Shown piece by piece: positions 11,918 to 23,445 of a stretch of 64,000 nt of DNA. Positions within the stretch are counted from its first letter, which is position 1, and each line of letters begins with the position of its first letter. The DNA lies in assembly GCA_036936605.1 (NCBI GenBank), contig JAUPFV010000005.1:3895670-3959669 (forward strand). The letters run 5' to 3'. The notes below the pieces were generated by a model, which was not told the origin of the DNA, did no database searches, and saw only the letters and a list, made by a program, of their open reading frames with translations. Source of the stretch: Limnanthes douglasii subsp. nivea (taxonomy: Eukaryota > Streptophyta > Magnoliopsida > Brassicales > Limnanthaceae). Position numbers and translations under genes: made by a program.

Positions 11918-12334
11918 ATGTCCTAAGCTAAGCTTCAATATGTCTAGTGGTTTTTGTTTTTGTTTTGAAGTGGTTAGGTTTCTGCCGGACGTTTTGATCT
12001 AGTTTTGTTTATCAATCTCTCAAGACTCTTGTATAAACCTTAATCTAGTTTTAAGATTAATGTGTAATGCTTTTTCTTTTCTTTGAGTTTTATAAATTAA
12101 ATTACTATATATTTTCATGATAATTTATATTATAATTTATATTTTAGGAAAAATGAAATCAATATACAATCCATTCAAAAGTTTAAAAATAAAGATGAAT
12201 AGAAAAACTTATACGCAAAATAGGATCCGAAATAACTGTTATTTTGTTTTTATCTTTTATATTTAAGGGTTTTTATTTTTTAATTTTTTATAAATGATAA
12301 GATGTTGAAAATATTATAATATTAATTTTAAAGT
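11918..12334. other. 3' flank of the F-box gene
   Basis: AT-rich sequence that should contain the 3' untranslated region and polyadenylation site; I cannot fix a single site. It ends at the 9-bp target duplication (12326-12334) of the MULE that follows. Confidence 0.5.
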
Positions 12335-12800
12335 GGGGAGGGCTATTTCGAGACTCGATTTGGTTATAATGAGACCCTTTTATAATGAGATCTATTTTGG
12401 CTATAATGAGATTCTAAAAATGACCAATTTACCTTTAATATAAAAGCTGTATTTTCAACAAAAAAATCTTTTTTTCACTCTTCTCTTCATTAAAACCTCT
12501 CAAAACCGGTCAAAAAAAATTCAAGATTTTTCAAATCCGAACTTACAAAAACGTTAATGTATGAATCTTAAACCTATTCGTGTATTTTTTATACAATTTA
12601 GTTATGTATTTTTAGTGATATTTAGAGTTATAGGTTCTGCCTCCAAAATCCGGCTTTCATCTATATGTTGTTTTTTGAAAAAAAATAGTCGTAGATACGT
12701 GTTAGTCGACTCATTATCAACGTTTTGGTATGATTTTTTTTTCTGATTTTGGGTGAGTTTGTAGAAATTTAGGGGTTTTCGAAAATAGGGCTTGGAGAAT

Positions 12801-12883
12801 CGTGCACACCCAACGCCCAAATTTGGGCTAATCGCGAGCGACCCATTCGTGATTTGCCCAAAATTGGGCGTTGGGCGTGCACG
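12801..12883. repeat. GC-rich palindrome inside MULE C
   Basis: A left arm of 24 bases from 12801, beginning CGTGCACACCCAACGCCC, is the reverse complement of the bases ending at 12883 with two mismatches. It is comparable in position and composition with the palindromes of MULE A (597-775) and MULE D (45422-45736). Confidence 0.85.
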
Positions 12884-13091
12884 ATTTTGGAAGCAAAATT
12901 GCGAATGCCCAGTTCACAATTTCGTAAAATTGATTAAGCCGTTTCGGAACGTTTTTGAGAAGGACATTTATCTTAGTAGTTTTCGTCTTACATTTAAACA
13001 TCTAACAATGTTTTGTTTTCAATTTCAGGACGCTATAATCACTCACCATTTGGAAACAATAACAAAGTAAAAAAAAACCAGTATACTATTG

Positions 13092-13482
13092 ATGGATTTC
13101 AGTGTGGCTGAAGACTACCATTTATGTCAAGCGGTGAAGGATGTCCTTCGAGAAATTGGGGAAGATACTAGCACTACTTTCTTCGAACGTGTCTTGTGTA
13201 GGATGTATTTCAATTACGGTATACGTGGGGAAACTAGCTACATATTGCGCATCCGTGAGGAAGTAAAAACCAGGTATTTGGTTGTGAAACCGCTCGAGCA
13301 TTTGATGTTCCTCCCATTTAAAATTATGAAAGAAGCAAAACGTGAGTGAAACATGACGGTTGACGATTTCATTACTCCGGAGATGATACTGTATCTAGAG
13401 GATAACATTGCATTAAGGGATGATGATATCGCCAATGGCGTCGACGTTGAAGACAATACCACTTACGACATCGACTTCTAGT
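13092..13482 (+). pseudogene. Unidentified reading frame inside MULE C
   Basis: The frame starts at ATG 13092 (MDFSVAEDYHLC), runs to a TGA at 13347, and continues in the same frame as acidic sequence (DDFITPEMILYLED) to a TAG at 13482, giving 129 codons with one internal stop. Just upstream, 13022-13028 reads like a splice acceptor (TTTCAG), so this may be the last exon of a longer gene. I do not recognise the family. Its lower AT content than the flanks suggests it was coding until recently. It could be a host gene fragment captured by the MULE or a MULE-specific accessory gene. Confidence 0.45.
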
Positions 13483-14363
13483 AGGAGTTTTTAAAAATTA
13501 TTGTGTTTGTTGTTGTTTGACTTAGTGTTCTATCAAGCTTTTGTTTTACTAGGTTTATCCCTCAAGTCCGTTTTATTTTCTGGATTTTTAGTGTACTTTC
13601 TTGGCTGTTTAAAGCTAGTTTCAAGGTGTTTTTTACTATATTTTTTGAGTTTTTTTTTTGTCTAAAATTTACACAATTCATTGAAAATGACTAATGTACT
13701 ATATTGGTGAAAACAAAATTGAGTTTCGAACGCTAAAACTAAAAAATAATGAAAGATTACAAAATTTTCAGAGAGTTTCGCGCGTGGGGAGTGTTCACTT
13801 TAGCCGAAATCGCGAGCAGGGTGTTCACTTTGTCAAAATTGAGCGCTCAGAACCCGCGATCCTGACAAGTCATAGCGTTCCCAACTCTCAATTTTGACCA
13901 AATCGTGAAGCCCGTCTTCGCAAGACTGTCCAATTCGTGCGCTCCCAACGCTCAATTTTGACAAAATAAAACATAATGTTCTTTGCAATCCATGCTGATC
14001 ATAGCGTTAGTAGTGTTATATTCGCACTGAAACTTTTAAAAACCCGAAATGTACCTCTTTTTGAGTTTGGAGATGGTCCGTCAAGGGCTCATCCTCCTCC
14101 GACAAGAAAACATCCATATTTCAGCTCAACTCTTCGTTTAAATCGCTCAAATCCATGTTCATTGGTGTTTTTTAAAAAATTTAGCTTACTTAGAGAGAGA
14201 AAGTTGTAGGAAGAAGATGAATAAAAAGATAGTTTTTTTGTTAGAACTTTTGTTTTATATATGAAAGGTAAAATGGTTATTTCACATTTACAGAATTTTT
14301 TTTAGAGTAATGGATCTAATTATAGCCAAAATGGATCTCATTTTAGCCTAACCCTTTTAAAAT

Positions 14364-16987
14364 TTATCTGAAAAGATAATTGAATTTTTTTAGAATAACT
14401 ACCACAAAAAGAAATTATGATTTTTTATAATATTAATTTTGTGTTAAAACTTATCATTCTTTGCCATTTTAAATAATAAATTTTGAGAGCGACACCATTT
14501 TATATTTTAATGGTTATTAAAATTTAAGAAAAAATAATAACTTTTTTATTAATATTTTGATTATGTTTCACAGCGTTGGAATAGTCAGAATAAATCTATT
14601 TATCTAAATATTTTAATATTTATCCAATATATACTTATATATTGATAAAATGGCTAATATCATTATTATTCCATTTCCAAAAACAAATTTTGTTTCTATC
14701 AAAAGTAAAAATAATCCAAAAATCTGAACAAAAAAATGTCATACGTCATTGAAAATATTGATCTGTGAGCCGATGAAGAGATTGAGATGAATAGTTCGTC
14801 GAATGACCACAAAATGTCTTTCTGTTGCATGTTCCACCCACCGAAGAGCGTTTGGTGATACCTCCAATTGAGTTCGAGTGTCTAGCTCAACAGTTGTGGA
14901 GTGCACAAACGATGAATAAATACTTGATGAACAAATATTATCGCAAGTTCTTGTACTCAAATCTGACATCCAGATGATCGACACATGGGATGAAGAAGGA
15001 AATGATGATATCACAAAAATGTTGCAGGACATATTTGAAAAAGAAACTCGAGAGACCAAGAATAATTATAGGAGAGCGAAAAGAAGAAATATAGAATTTT
15101 AATTGAGGAAGATATGATAGGGATCAAAGGTAATGAAAATATGGTAGGAACAAGGAGGATCATTTTCTCCTTCAAACAGTTTTTTTTGCATTTATCTTTA
15201 TTTTATTTTATTGATGCTTCATTACTTGACTTATCTATTTTACTCCCCTTTTTTTATTTAAAATCAATTTTCTTTTCATGAACTATCTCTTCCTTATCTA
15301 TTTTTTCAACTAAATTTGCATTATCTCCCGAAATAAATACTACCACAAGAAACTAGCAAATGATGTAACTCAAGATACGCTTTCAAATAACTTGAAATAG
15401 TTACTAAGATGAGTAATAAAATAGTCGTTAATGCTGAAGAATTAATAATACTTTGCGGGAGAACATCAATATCTTCATCAAAATTAACATCATGGTCAAT
15501 AACTTCACTACTCAAAGCATTATTCAGCTATGTAGGATCACATGTTACGTTCTGAGTATTCAGATAAACCTGAAACACATAACAATATCGACTAATAGAT
15601 AAATTAGTCTCGGTAAGGGTTTTTTCACTTAAAAACTCAAAATCGGGCTTCAGAAAATATAAAACTACGGTATCTAAATCTTTCCTCCATAATAAAAACT
15701 TCTTATGTTGTAGTTCTATCGAATATAACACAAGCATTGGTCATATCCGGAAACATGAGTGCCATACTTAAAAGTATCATAGTAAAAAACACTATATGAT
15801 TATGAATTTCATAGAACCACGATCGAAAGAGGAAGATGCATAAACATAATCATTAACAATCCTTGCATCTTTTGAGGATGAAAGGAAATAGTTGTAGAAG
15901 AGGAAAATGGGATGTTGTAGTTTAAGGCGAACCGTACGACTTCATTATATATAATTACACGTAATATTGTAAGTTATTAAAAAACATTATTTCATATTTA
16001 TTACTTAAGACATGTAACATATAAAGATAAATGTGGAAGATAAAAATATCTAATTTGTAACTAGTATAAGTAAGGATGAAAACTTTGGTCATACGGGATC
16101 ATTTTATATATAGAAAAAATATTATAATAAAAATCTATTTCTTTTTATTTTCTTTCTCTAGAAAATCTCTTTTGGTATTTTAATAGGTTTTTTCCACATC
16201 AAATTGACACAGTCTGCTTTAAACGTTTAGTTTAAAAAAACCAAAGTAATTTTCATTTTTACGAGAAAAAGGACATATTAGAGATATCAAATTCGTTACC
16301 AGAATAACCAGGTAGGTGTATTCTTTTCCTTGATATTTATATAACTTTCATTTTATTTTGATTCGTTGATTGAACTAATAATCAAAGGTAATATTGCTCA
16401 CATTTCACCGAAAAATTAGTATATGTTTTACCAAGTTGTATGAAAAACTTGGATTCAAGTACCGACAACCCGTCACCTCGTACCTCAAGCCCCACCCTGC
16501 TCTCGTCCACCAGCAAACGCATCATCGACGATATTTTTCGCGAGATGAAGACCTCCGCTCTGTTGTTATTACCCCGACTTCCAAACCTAGCATACAACCC
16601 TTCTCCGGTGAGGAGGATCCGTCGGAAATCATCCCCTCTCCAACCTTGTCGAAAGAAAAACCACTACAATCCGTTCTAGACGGCAACGAGAGGATATTTC
16701 GTGTTATCACGTCTTTGGAAGCACCTCCTGATGTGATCGTGATCACCCAGATTCTTCTTCCATAACCAACCTCCTTCATGGAAGTATCTCTTTTGCTATC
16801 CTCGACCTGGATCGGTGCTCCTCACCCTAGCATAGTCATCGTGAAGCTCTCAACCTTTTTCATGCCCAATCCTCTACTCCCGTTTCTTTAACTTCTTGCC
16901 CTCCCCCGAAAATATTATGCATGCTTCCGAAAATCCTTCCCCCATTGAGATCGACACCTCATCCAGCGCCACACTCTTGCCTAACCC
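14364..16987. other. Intergenic region, decayed unidentified sequence
   Basis: I find no confident gene. The segment 14738-15105 keeps stretches with coding-like composition but has several stops. Minus-strand open frames at 15321-15737 are short and unrecognised. A GC-richer segment at 16394-16980 has an open frame (16394-16765, 123 codons) rich in Pro and Ser that might be a retroelement ORF1 or gag leftover; I cannot support a specific identity. Confidence 0.35.
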
Positions 16988-16995
16988 CTAATATG

Positions 16996-17407
16996 TAGGT
17001 ATGGAAATTCGGGTGTTGTCCGGCCCTACCTGATCCGGCCCGACCAGGTTTTGTTCGGCCCGAACGTAGAACGGGCCGAGTCCGGGATAAGAAGTTGTAA
17101 CCCGCAATCGGGCCGGGCTGGGTTCGGGTTTCTAGTTTGTCCGATCCGTTCCGGCCCAAATATTATAAAAATATATATAGTTTAATATGTTATATAATAA
17201 TAATAATAATATACATAAAAAATAAATTGATATATTTAAAATAAATTAAAAAATATTAAAATTAATGTCCGTGGGTCGGGCTGGATTGACCGACGAACAC
17301 GAACGGACGGGCTCGGGTTTGAAAATACGAACCCGAAAACGGGTCGGACCGGGTTCGAGTTTAAGGTCGATCCGAACCCGGTCCGCGGACGGCCATTGCC
17401 ATCCCTA
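16996..17407. mobile_element. hAT-type MITE, 412 bp
   Basis: The ends are TAGGTATGGAAATT on the left and, as reverse complement of the right, TAGGGATGGCAATG. They are flanked by a perfect 8-bp direct repeat CTAATATG (16988-16995 and 17408-17415), the size made by hAT transposases. The outer parts are GC-rich (repeated CGGGCC and CCCGAA words) around an AT-rich centre. It encodes nothing. Confidence 0.85.
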
Positions 17408-17629
17408 CTAATATGGGTCCTTTAACCTAACCCCGACCTCATATGAGTCTTCAAAACCGTTACCAACCACCATTAGCAAATACCTCTTCAACCCAAGCCT
17501 TACAATCTATTATTTTATATATTTTTGTGAAAAAAAAGAGAAATTTTTTTTACACTATAATTTTCCTCTCAAATAATTGTTTTTGAAATGCTATGAATGA
17601 GTTTGGTGCCAACCTTATCTATTTATAAC

Positions 17630-18400
17630 ATTCACTAAAGCCTTACATAATTATATTCAAGATAAGAAAACACCAACTAAGTTTTACTTTTCCATCAAAA
17701 CTTTATTTTCTTGTTTGACTAAAGTCTTACACAACTATATTCAAGATAAGAAAACACCCACTAAGTTCTAACTTTTTATTCAAACTTTAATTTATTTGAC
17801 TAAAGCCTTACACAACTTTATTCAAGATATAAAAACACCTATTAAGTTATAATCTTTCATCCAAAATTTAGTTTTCGATTCGAATAAAGCCTAACACAAC
17901 TATAGTCAAGAAAATAAAACACATACTTAGTTCCAATATGTAATCTAAACTTTAATTTTGGATTTGATTAAAGCCTTACACATTTATATTACATCCAAAC
18001 TTTAATTTTGGATTTGACTAAAGCTTTACATAACCATATTCAAGAGAAGAGAAAACGCGCTAAGTTCCAATCTTTCATCCCAACCTTAATTTTGGATTTG
18101 ACGAAAGCCTTATAAAATTATATTTAAGATAAGAAAACACCCACTGAGTTCCAATATTTCATCCAAATATTATTTCGGATTTGAATAGAGTCTTACACAA
18201 CTATATTCGAGATAAAAAAAACCCACAAAGTTTCAATTTTCCATCCAAACTTTAATTTTGGATTTCACTAAATCCTTACAACTACATTCAAGAAAACACC
18301 CACTAAGTTTCAATCTTCCATCCATTTTATTTCAAGATTTGACTAAATCATTACATAACTATATTCAAGATAAGAAAAAACCAAATAAGTTACAAATGTT
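17630..18400. repeat. Tandem repeat, period about 85 bp
   Basis: About nine imperfect units, each with a TTTGACTAAAGCCTTACA-like start, then a TATATTCAAGATAAGAAAAC block and an AACTTTAATTTTGGAT-like end. Units vary through small deletions. No coding function is apparent; it is a minisatellite-like array of the kind often seen near or within transposons. Confidence 0.85.
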
Positions 18401-18720
18401 GTATTTTTTAACTAAATTAAAAATGCATATGTAATTACATCGAACAAGTACTGAATGATCTTATTTCATAACATATTTCTTTTTTTATATCCGATTAACA
18501 TTGAATTATTATAGACATTCCCATGATTGCTTATTATGGATATTATAAGACAATTAAATATGAGATGTCATAGGTCGAAATAATAGGATTTACCTCAAGT
18601 AACTTATTATTTTTTGTTGGATTTACATATATGATAAATGAGAGGGGAAAACCTATGAGTGAACGTTAGATCTCTTTAAAACCTATAAATTGGTTTTTAG
18701 ATGTCGTTCACAGCATTTTA
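18401..18720. other. AT-rich spacer
   Basis: I see no reading frame, repeat or terminal structure here. Confidence 0.4.
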
Positions 18721-18724
18721 TAAT

Positions 18725-19480
18725 TATTTGTGCAGCATGGTGGTAGGCTATTGAACTACTGTATTGTCATTCCTCTTAAGGTCATGGCAAAGGCTCGACA
18801 TTTTATGGCATCTTCCTCTCCGTATTGTAATATCTCACTATTGAACTTATAGATGTGGTGTTCCATATCTCTTTTCGATCATATTTATCAATTTTCTGAT
18901 TATCATAGTGTGGCGCATGAGTCGGCATAATATCTTGTGGGCTAGTGCGGTTCATCATCTACCTGAAGCTCCTCGCCCCGTATAGGTCGTCTATATTATC
19001 CATGAACAAGTAAGCTTGATATAGTCACGGTCCTCTCTACTTTGCACCATTTGATTTAGCTTTGATCTTCGGTTGGTCTCTATGGTTGTCTGGAATTCGG
19101 TGTGTCAATCATGGCTGATACATCGGGACGTCGTGCATCAATCCAGTTATGTCGTAGTGTTGCTGGTCTTGCACCGGATATGCGAGAGATCCTGGTGGGT
19201 TTTTTGTGTGCATTGCGGCATGCTCGGTTGGGATGTTTGACTTTCATAATTACATGGAATGTAAATCGGGTATGGAGGATAACCTGGTATGGGCATATAG
19301 CCCGATGACGGTGGTACACACATTAGGCCTGTTTTCATTGTCGATGGCATTTTGGCATCCCTAATTTGTTTGACGTTCAGATCCTCTTTTTCAGCTTCCG
19401 TTAAGTATTCTGATTTATTTCCTTCCTTCCTAGATCGACTGGACACCAGGATTCTGTTCTTATTTTTGTTCATATGGTGG
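18725..19480 (-). pseudogene. Degenerate Ty3/gypsy gag-like fragment
   Basis: On the minus strand an open segment at 19473-19147 (108 codons, Pro/Tyr-rich: IPGYPPYPIYIP) is followed by broken frames to about 18725. The left 400 bp is homologous to 27555-27960. In that second copy the minus strand reads MTLGGTKM, a stop, then WFNNLSQGCIKNY, which resembles the retrotransposon gag pattern TLGGxAxxWFxNLPxGSI. I therefore infer an old gypsy gag, but the identification is weak because of many stops. Confidence 0.4.
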
Positions 19481-20240
19481 TTCTTTGCCTCCGATTCTTT
19501 TCACTAGATCTTGTGTAATAAGTTTCTTTTTCACTTTCCTGTAGCCTTCTCTTATCTTTCTTGTTTTCATGATGTCTTCTTCTCCATACATTAACCGTGA
19601 TAATGTTGAGATGAGATCATCACCTTATTCCTTGTTTGTTACGGTTCTTATCCGGACAGCTGACTTAACCTTAGGAACCTGAGTAAGGCGTTGTTCTTGC
19701 AAGTACATAAAATCTCTTTTTTTTTCATTTCACAACTATTGGATAATACGCTCGATCTCATTTGCAAGTAAGGAGTTTGTAAGATAATGATAAAAACAAA
19801 TAGTTGGATAATGACACAATATGTTATCGATGAAGTGTAGGTCGTGTTACACAACAGAACATTTCCAAATAAATATACATGTGTGATTGTATATTTGAAT
19901 GAACTTTAACAATATTTAGATGTTTAAATAAAGTCTATAAACTAATCCGGAATGGACTATTTACCCTCTCGTTATTGTTAATGAAATATATATAAATTAT
20001 CGTGAAATTACATAATAATTTAATTTATATAACTTGAAAAAGAAAAAATAACCCAGTGTATTATAAGATTCATTATACATTGGTCACAAAACTAGATTAA
20101 AACTTTAAGGTGGGCCAATATATTATAAGATTTGTGTCTACTAGACTAAAGATCATGTAGAAACCTAACCACTAAACAAAACCCAACAAAAAAAACCACT
20201 ACAGAAGTATTGAAGTTTAGTTTCGGAAATTCACGTGGCC
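19481..20240. other. Intergenic region downstream of F-box pseudogene
   Basis: AT-rich; 19930-20240 is similar to 60350-60620, the matching 3' flank of the F-box pseudogene near 61 kb, so it is shared 3' flank of the duplicated gene family. Nothing else was recognised. Confidence 0.5.
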
Positions 20241-20267
20241 TTAGCAAAATAAATCATAGCTTCAAAT

Positions 20268-20838
20268 CTACCCGTCTTCGGAGTCCAGAAATATTAGCTG
20301 GGCATTAGTTGCAGCACGACGAAATTGTGTCAGTTTTTTTAAGATTTTGTGGTTATTGTAGATGCTCATTTTCTTATTAGCTTTGATGACAATCGACTCG
20401 AGCATTGGCGATTTGGAAAGAAAAAGTTCCACAAACTCCATTTCACATCTCTGGCCTGAAAACTCTTCAATCTTCATGCTTTTTAATTTTGAAGCACTAA
20501 ATGATGTTTTTCCTATCTCCTTTAGCTTTCCAAGTGAAGAGGACACCTATAAATAACAAAATCACTTCAAATATGCTAAAAAGGACATACTATCTTGATA
20601 AATAAAAATGAGACTTACCGCAAAATTAATGGAAAGTATAGCCAAATTTGGAGAGAAATTAAACCGACTACAGAAGACATCAGCATGGAATCTTCAAAGC
20701 CTAAATTTTCTAAGTGAAGATTTTGAATATTAGCTAAAATACAAAGTTCGGTCTTAAGACCTTCCCACACTATCTAAACAAAAGAAGAGCATAAAAATTA
20801 CAATGTCAAGTATATAGAAGAAAACATGAAAATGAAAA
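20268..20838 (-). pseudogene. F-box/FBD gene fragment (3' half)
   Basis: This is homologous to exons 2 and 3 of the gene at 10496-11917. Exon 2 lies at 20773-20619 with its donor GTAAG, and exon 3 runs from 20548 to the stop near 20268. The FBD signature SKSPMLESIVI and LTQFRRAATNAQLIFLD is preserved. Intron 1 is recognisable from 20774 to about 20838, where homology stops abruptly and a segment shared with 43765-43860 begins. Exon 1, and so the F-box, is missing; a corresponding 5' half lies at 25023-25575. It is probably one ancestral gene split by insertions and rearrangement. Confidence 0.8.
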
Positions 20839-20916
20839 TATATGTATTAAAACACAACCGAATATACGCAACAAAATCAAAACATTACCTGAAGGCTTAA
20901 CCATGAGTACTGTTTT

Positions 20917-20934
20917 CTTTACGGTTTACATATA
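20917..20934. repeat. Putative target duplication at the 3' side of nucleocapsid-like copy 1
   Basis: 18 bases beginning CTTTACGGTTTACAT that match 16 of 18 with 45081-45098, the segment on the 5' side of copy 2. They lie next to an 8-T tract (20935-20942). The paralogous locus at 25701-25729 has this segment only once. Confidence 0.6.
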
Positions 20935-21329
20935 TTTTTTTTACTTAATTAAACTTTTAGGTCCTTTTCTTTCTGATACGAGTAAGAAGCTTGTTCTCTT
21001 TCGAAGCAACTTTCGTTGTGAAGTACTAAAAAATGTTTGAAGCAACTTTCGTTGTCCTTGTAAATCTCTTTAGCATCATCTCCGAGGATGCTTACAACTG
21101 TAATATAAAAAATATTCCCTTTCCCCATACCATCACAATTCATTCCCAAGTTCCCCAAGATGCATACCACGTCAGAACAAGTTTTTGTTTGGAGCAAAGA
21201 AAATATTTTAGGATTGTAGTGTCGAGCATACTTGTAGGTTTCTCTTTTTCTTTCAAGAGAGTTGTTGCTCATATATACTGTTAAAATCTTCACAAGCTGA
21301 TTTAGTATGTCTTGAGATGATGATGTTTT
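20935..21329 (-). pseudogene. Endogenous rhabdovirus nucleocapsid-like sequence, copy 1, 3' part
   Basis: The minus-strand frame ending at 20949 is about 80% similar at protein level to the 190-codon frame at 44454-43882. It shows ERKRETYKYARHYNPKIF and LLQTKTCSDVVCILGNLGMN. The family call (plant rhabdovirus N, cytorhabdo- or varicosavirus-like) is from motif memory, not a search. A 17-bp direct repeat (21003-21019 and 21040-21056) is an insertion relative to copy 2. Downstream of the stop comes an A tract on the minus strand. The copy is cut at 21329 by a retrotransposon and resumes at 23446. Confidence 0.6.
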
Positions 21330-21495
21330 TGTTAGAGATATAAGGCCTAGGCCCATTAGCCCATATAGTTTATCTATATAATAGCTTTATACTCTATGTA
21401 ATACACGACTTTCTAATAATGAGAAACCCTAGCCGTTTTCCTCTTTCTTTACCCTAGACGTTTTCCTCTTTCTTTATTTTGTTCCTTTCTTAACA
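21330..21495 (+). repeat. 5' LTR of the gag-only element
   Basis: 166 bp. It is 25 bp longer than the 3' LTR because a CCGTTTTCCTCTTTCTTTA-containing stretch is duplicated in tandem. Otherwise it is nearly identical to 23305-23445, indicating a fairly recent insertion. Confidence 0.92.
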
Positions 21496-21798
21496 TGGTA
21501 TCAGAGCCAGAAGTAAACTGATCGCGTAAATGTAACAATCTTCTATTTCATAGACTTATCAGGTATTTGTTTTCGTATTAGATCTGATTGATAAAATTAT
21601 CAGGTATTTGATTTCGTATTAGATCCGATTGATAAAATTGTAAGTGGAATTTATCGGTGAAATTGGGGCTTAGAAGGAATTGAAATTAAATAAAACTATT
21701 GTTCGGCAAAGAAAAGTTATGTCCGATAAATTTGGTTTGTTGAAATAGTGGTAAAATTGCATAGTTGAATTCTGTTGTTCGATTGGGATATATTCTTT

Positions 21799-22802
21799 AT
21801 GGAGAGAAAGACAGGAAAAGACGACTCTATGCAGTCGATTGGAACTCAGCTCAATGGAAAAAACTATTCTTACTGGAGCTATGTTATGAAAAACTTTCTT
21901 CGTGGCAAACACATGTGGGGATATGTTTCGGGTACAAAACTTCAACTATCTAATACACATAGCAGTGAGAACTATGCTACATTGCTTGACACGTGGGAAA
22001 CTGATAATGCGAAGATCATCACTTGGATCAACAATTCTGTAACCCAAACAATTCTGTAACCCAGTTAATCGGTACTCAGTTGGCCAAATACGACACTGCA
22101 AAAGAGGTTTGGGATCATTTAGAAAGACTGTATACGCAGTCTAATTTCGCTAGACAGTATCAATTAGAATTTGACATCCGCTCCTTACATCAAAACGATT
22201 TGCTTATTTCTGATTTTTATGCTGCTATGTCTGATTTATGGGATCAATTAGCTCTTACAGAGTCTTCAGAACTGAAAGCATGCAAACCTTATATTGCTCG
22301 CAGAGAAGAGCAAAGATTGGTAAAAATTTTGATGGCCCTATGCTCTGATTTCGAAGGATTGCAAGGAACCATTCTTCATAGATCTCCTCTTCTGACGGTT
22401 GATTCAGTTGTCCATGAACTCATTGCTGAAGAAACACGACTAAAAACTCATATTGAAAAGGGGTCCAAAACCAATGTTCATAGTGTGTTTGCTGTTCCAA
22501 ACCAACGATCTTCTGCTTCAAACCAGTCTAGAATTACACCCAATGGAGCAAGAGTTGCATTTGATGAGTGCGCTTTTTGTAAAAGTAAGAACCATTGGAA
22601 ATCACAATGCCCACTACTGAGAGAAAAACAACAATTTCGTCCTCCATTTCGTCCCCCACAGTTTACTGCTGGTGCTGCATCTTTAGAAGATCCTGATAGC
22701 ACCACACCACCCTCTGGAATGGACCCTCAGATTCTAGAATCTTTTAAACAGTTTCTTGCTTCTAATCTTGCTGCTATGTCTACGTCAATATCTCACACAT
22801 GA
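21799..22802 (+). pseudogene. copia-type gag of the non-autonomous element
   Basis: Gag packages retrotransposon RNA into particles. The first part (21799-22059) has the usual copia opening with LNGKNYSYWSYVMKNFL; the second (22023-22802) has VWDHLERLYTQSNFARQY and a zinc knuckle CAFCKSKNHWKSQC followed by a Pro-rich tail. The two frames are offset by a 17-bp tandem duplication at about 22028-22061 (ACAATTCTGTAACCC repeated), which is the only visible lesion. ATG 21799 is the first start compatible with the gag alignment. Length is about 330 codons, normal for gag alone. Confidence 0.85.
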
Positions 22803-23304
22803 TCAACGTACTCAGAAAGTGATGAAAGTGATTGGGATAGGTCGTAGATTGGGAGAGCTATATTTCTTGAATTAGTTAAAATAAAATTGATCGAAAATTA
22901 GATTTAAGATTGGATTTGTTTGGGTATTTGGTATTGAGATTTCGTCTATATTTTGTTTTAGTGTTTAGATGTCGTTCTTCGTTTATAGATTTAGTTTAGC
23001 TTCTTTTGAAGTTGTTTGGATTCGTTTTGGCTTAGTGTGGATTTGTTTGGCTTGGTTTGGCTTGCTTTGGATCCGTGTGGATTTGTTTAGCTTTGTTTTG
23101 GATTTGTTTGACTTTGTTTGGCTTCGTTTGGTGTTTAGATTTAGATTGGAGTTTGAAGATTGGAGCTTGAAGATTGGAGTTTGGAGATTGGAGATTGGAG
23201 TTTGGAGAAATGAATTCGATTTTGGCGTTTTGTTTTGATTTTATTTTTTATTTTGTGTAACAAACTCTTAATGCAAGAATAATCATTGCGAGTTTGAGAG
23301 AGGG

Positions 23305-23445
23305 TGTTAGAGATATAAGGCCTAGGCCCATTAGCCCATATAGTTTATCTATATAATAGCTTTATACTCTATGTAATACACGACTTTCTAATAATGAGAA
23401 ACCCTGGCCGTTTTCCTCTTTCTTTATTTTGTTCCTTTCTGAACA
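23305..23445 (+). repeat. 3' LTR of the gag-only element
   Basis: 141 bp, TG to CA, preceded by a purine tract and followed by the 5-bp duplication GTTTT at 23446-23450. Confidence 0.92.

Larger units (their letters stand above)
12335..14354. mobile_element. Non-autonomous MULE C, 2,020 bp
   Basis: The ends are long inverted repeats with the motif GGCTATAATGAGAT and variants; the outer ends read GGGGAGGGCTA on the left and GGGTTAGGCTA as the reverse complement of the right. They are flanked by a 9-bp target duplication, TTTTAAAGT (12326-12334) and TTTTAAAAT (14355-14363), with one mismatch. This size and structure fit the Mutator superfamily. It has no transposase. Inside are a short unidentified reading frame (13092-13482), a GC-rich palindrome (12801-12883) and a second cluster of inverted GC-rich motifs at 13780-13972, where GTCAAAATTGAGCG and its reverse complement recur. 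It would depend on a transposase supplied elsewhere. Confidence 0.8.
21330..23445 (+). mobile_element. Non-autonomous copia-like retrotransposon (gag only), 2,116 bp
   Basis: LTRs at 21330-21495 and 23305-23445 begin TGTTAGAG and end AACA. The primer binding site TGGTATCAGAGCC starts at 21496, directly after the 5' LTR, and a purine-rich GAGAGAGGG precedes the 3' LTR. The target duplication is GTTTT (21325-21329 and 23446-23450). The duplicated host sequence at 44233 carries the uninterrupted site (GATGTTTTCAATG), which confirms the insertion. The interior has a gag gene and about 500 bp of T/G-rich low-complexity sequence but no protease, integrase or reverse transcriptase, so it relied on a partner element. 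Confidence 0.92.

Noticed and set aside
17630..18400. Possible CRISPR-like array
   Set aside because: Units are contiguous and imperfect with no constant repeat plus unique spacers, and the genome is a plant.
19102..19308. Plus-strand frame of 68 codons
   Set aside because: It overlaps the longer minus-strand gag-like frame and has no recognisable feature.
22969..23238. Plus-strand frame rich in Phe, Trp and Leu inside the gag-only element
   Set aside because: It is a translation of T/G-rich low-complexity sequence near the polypurine tract; not a credible membrane protein.
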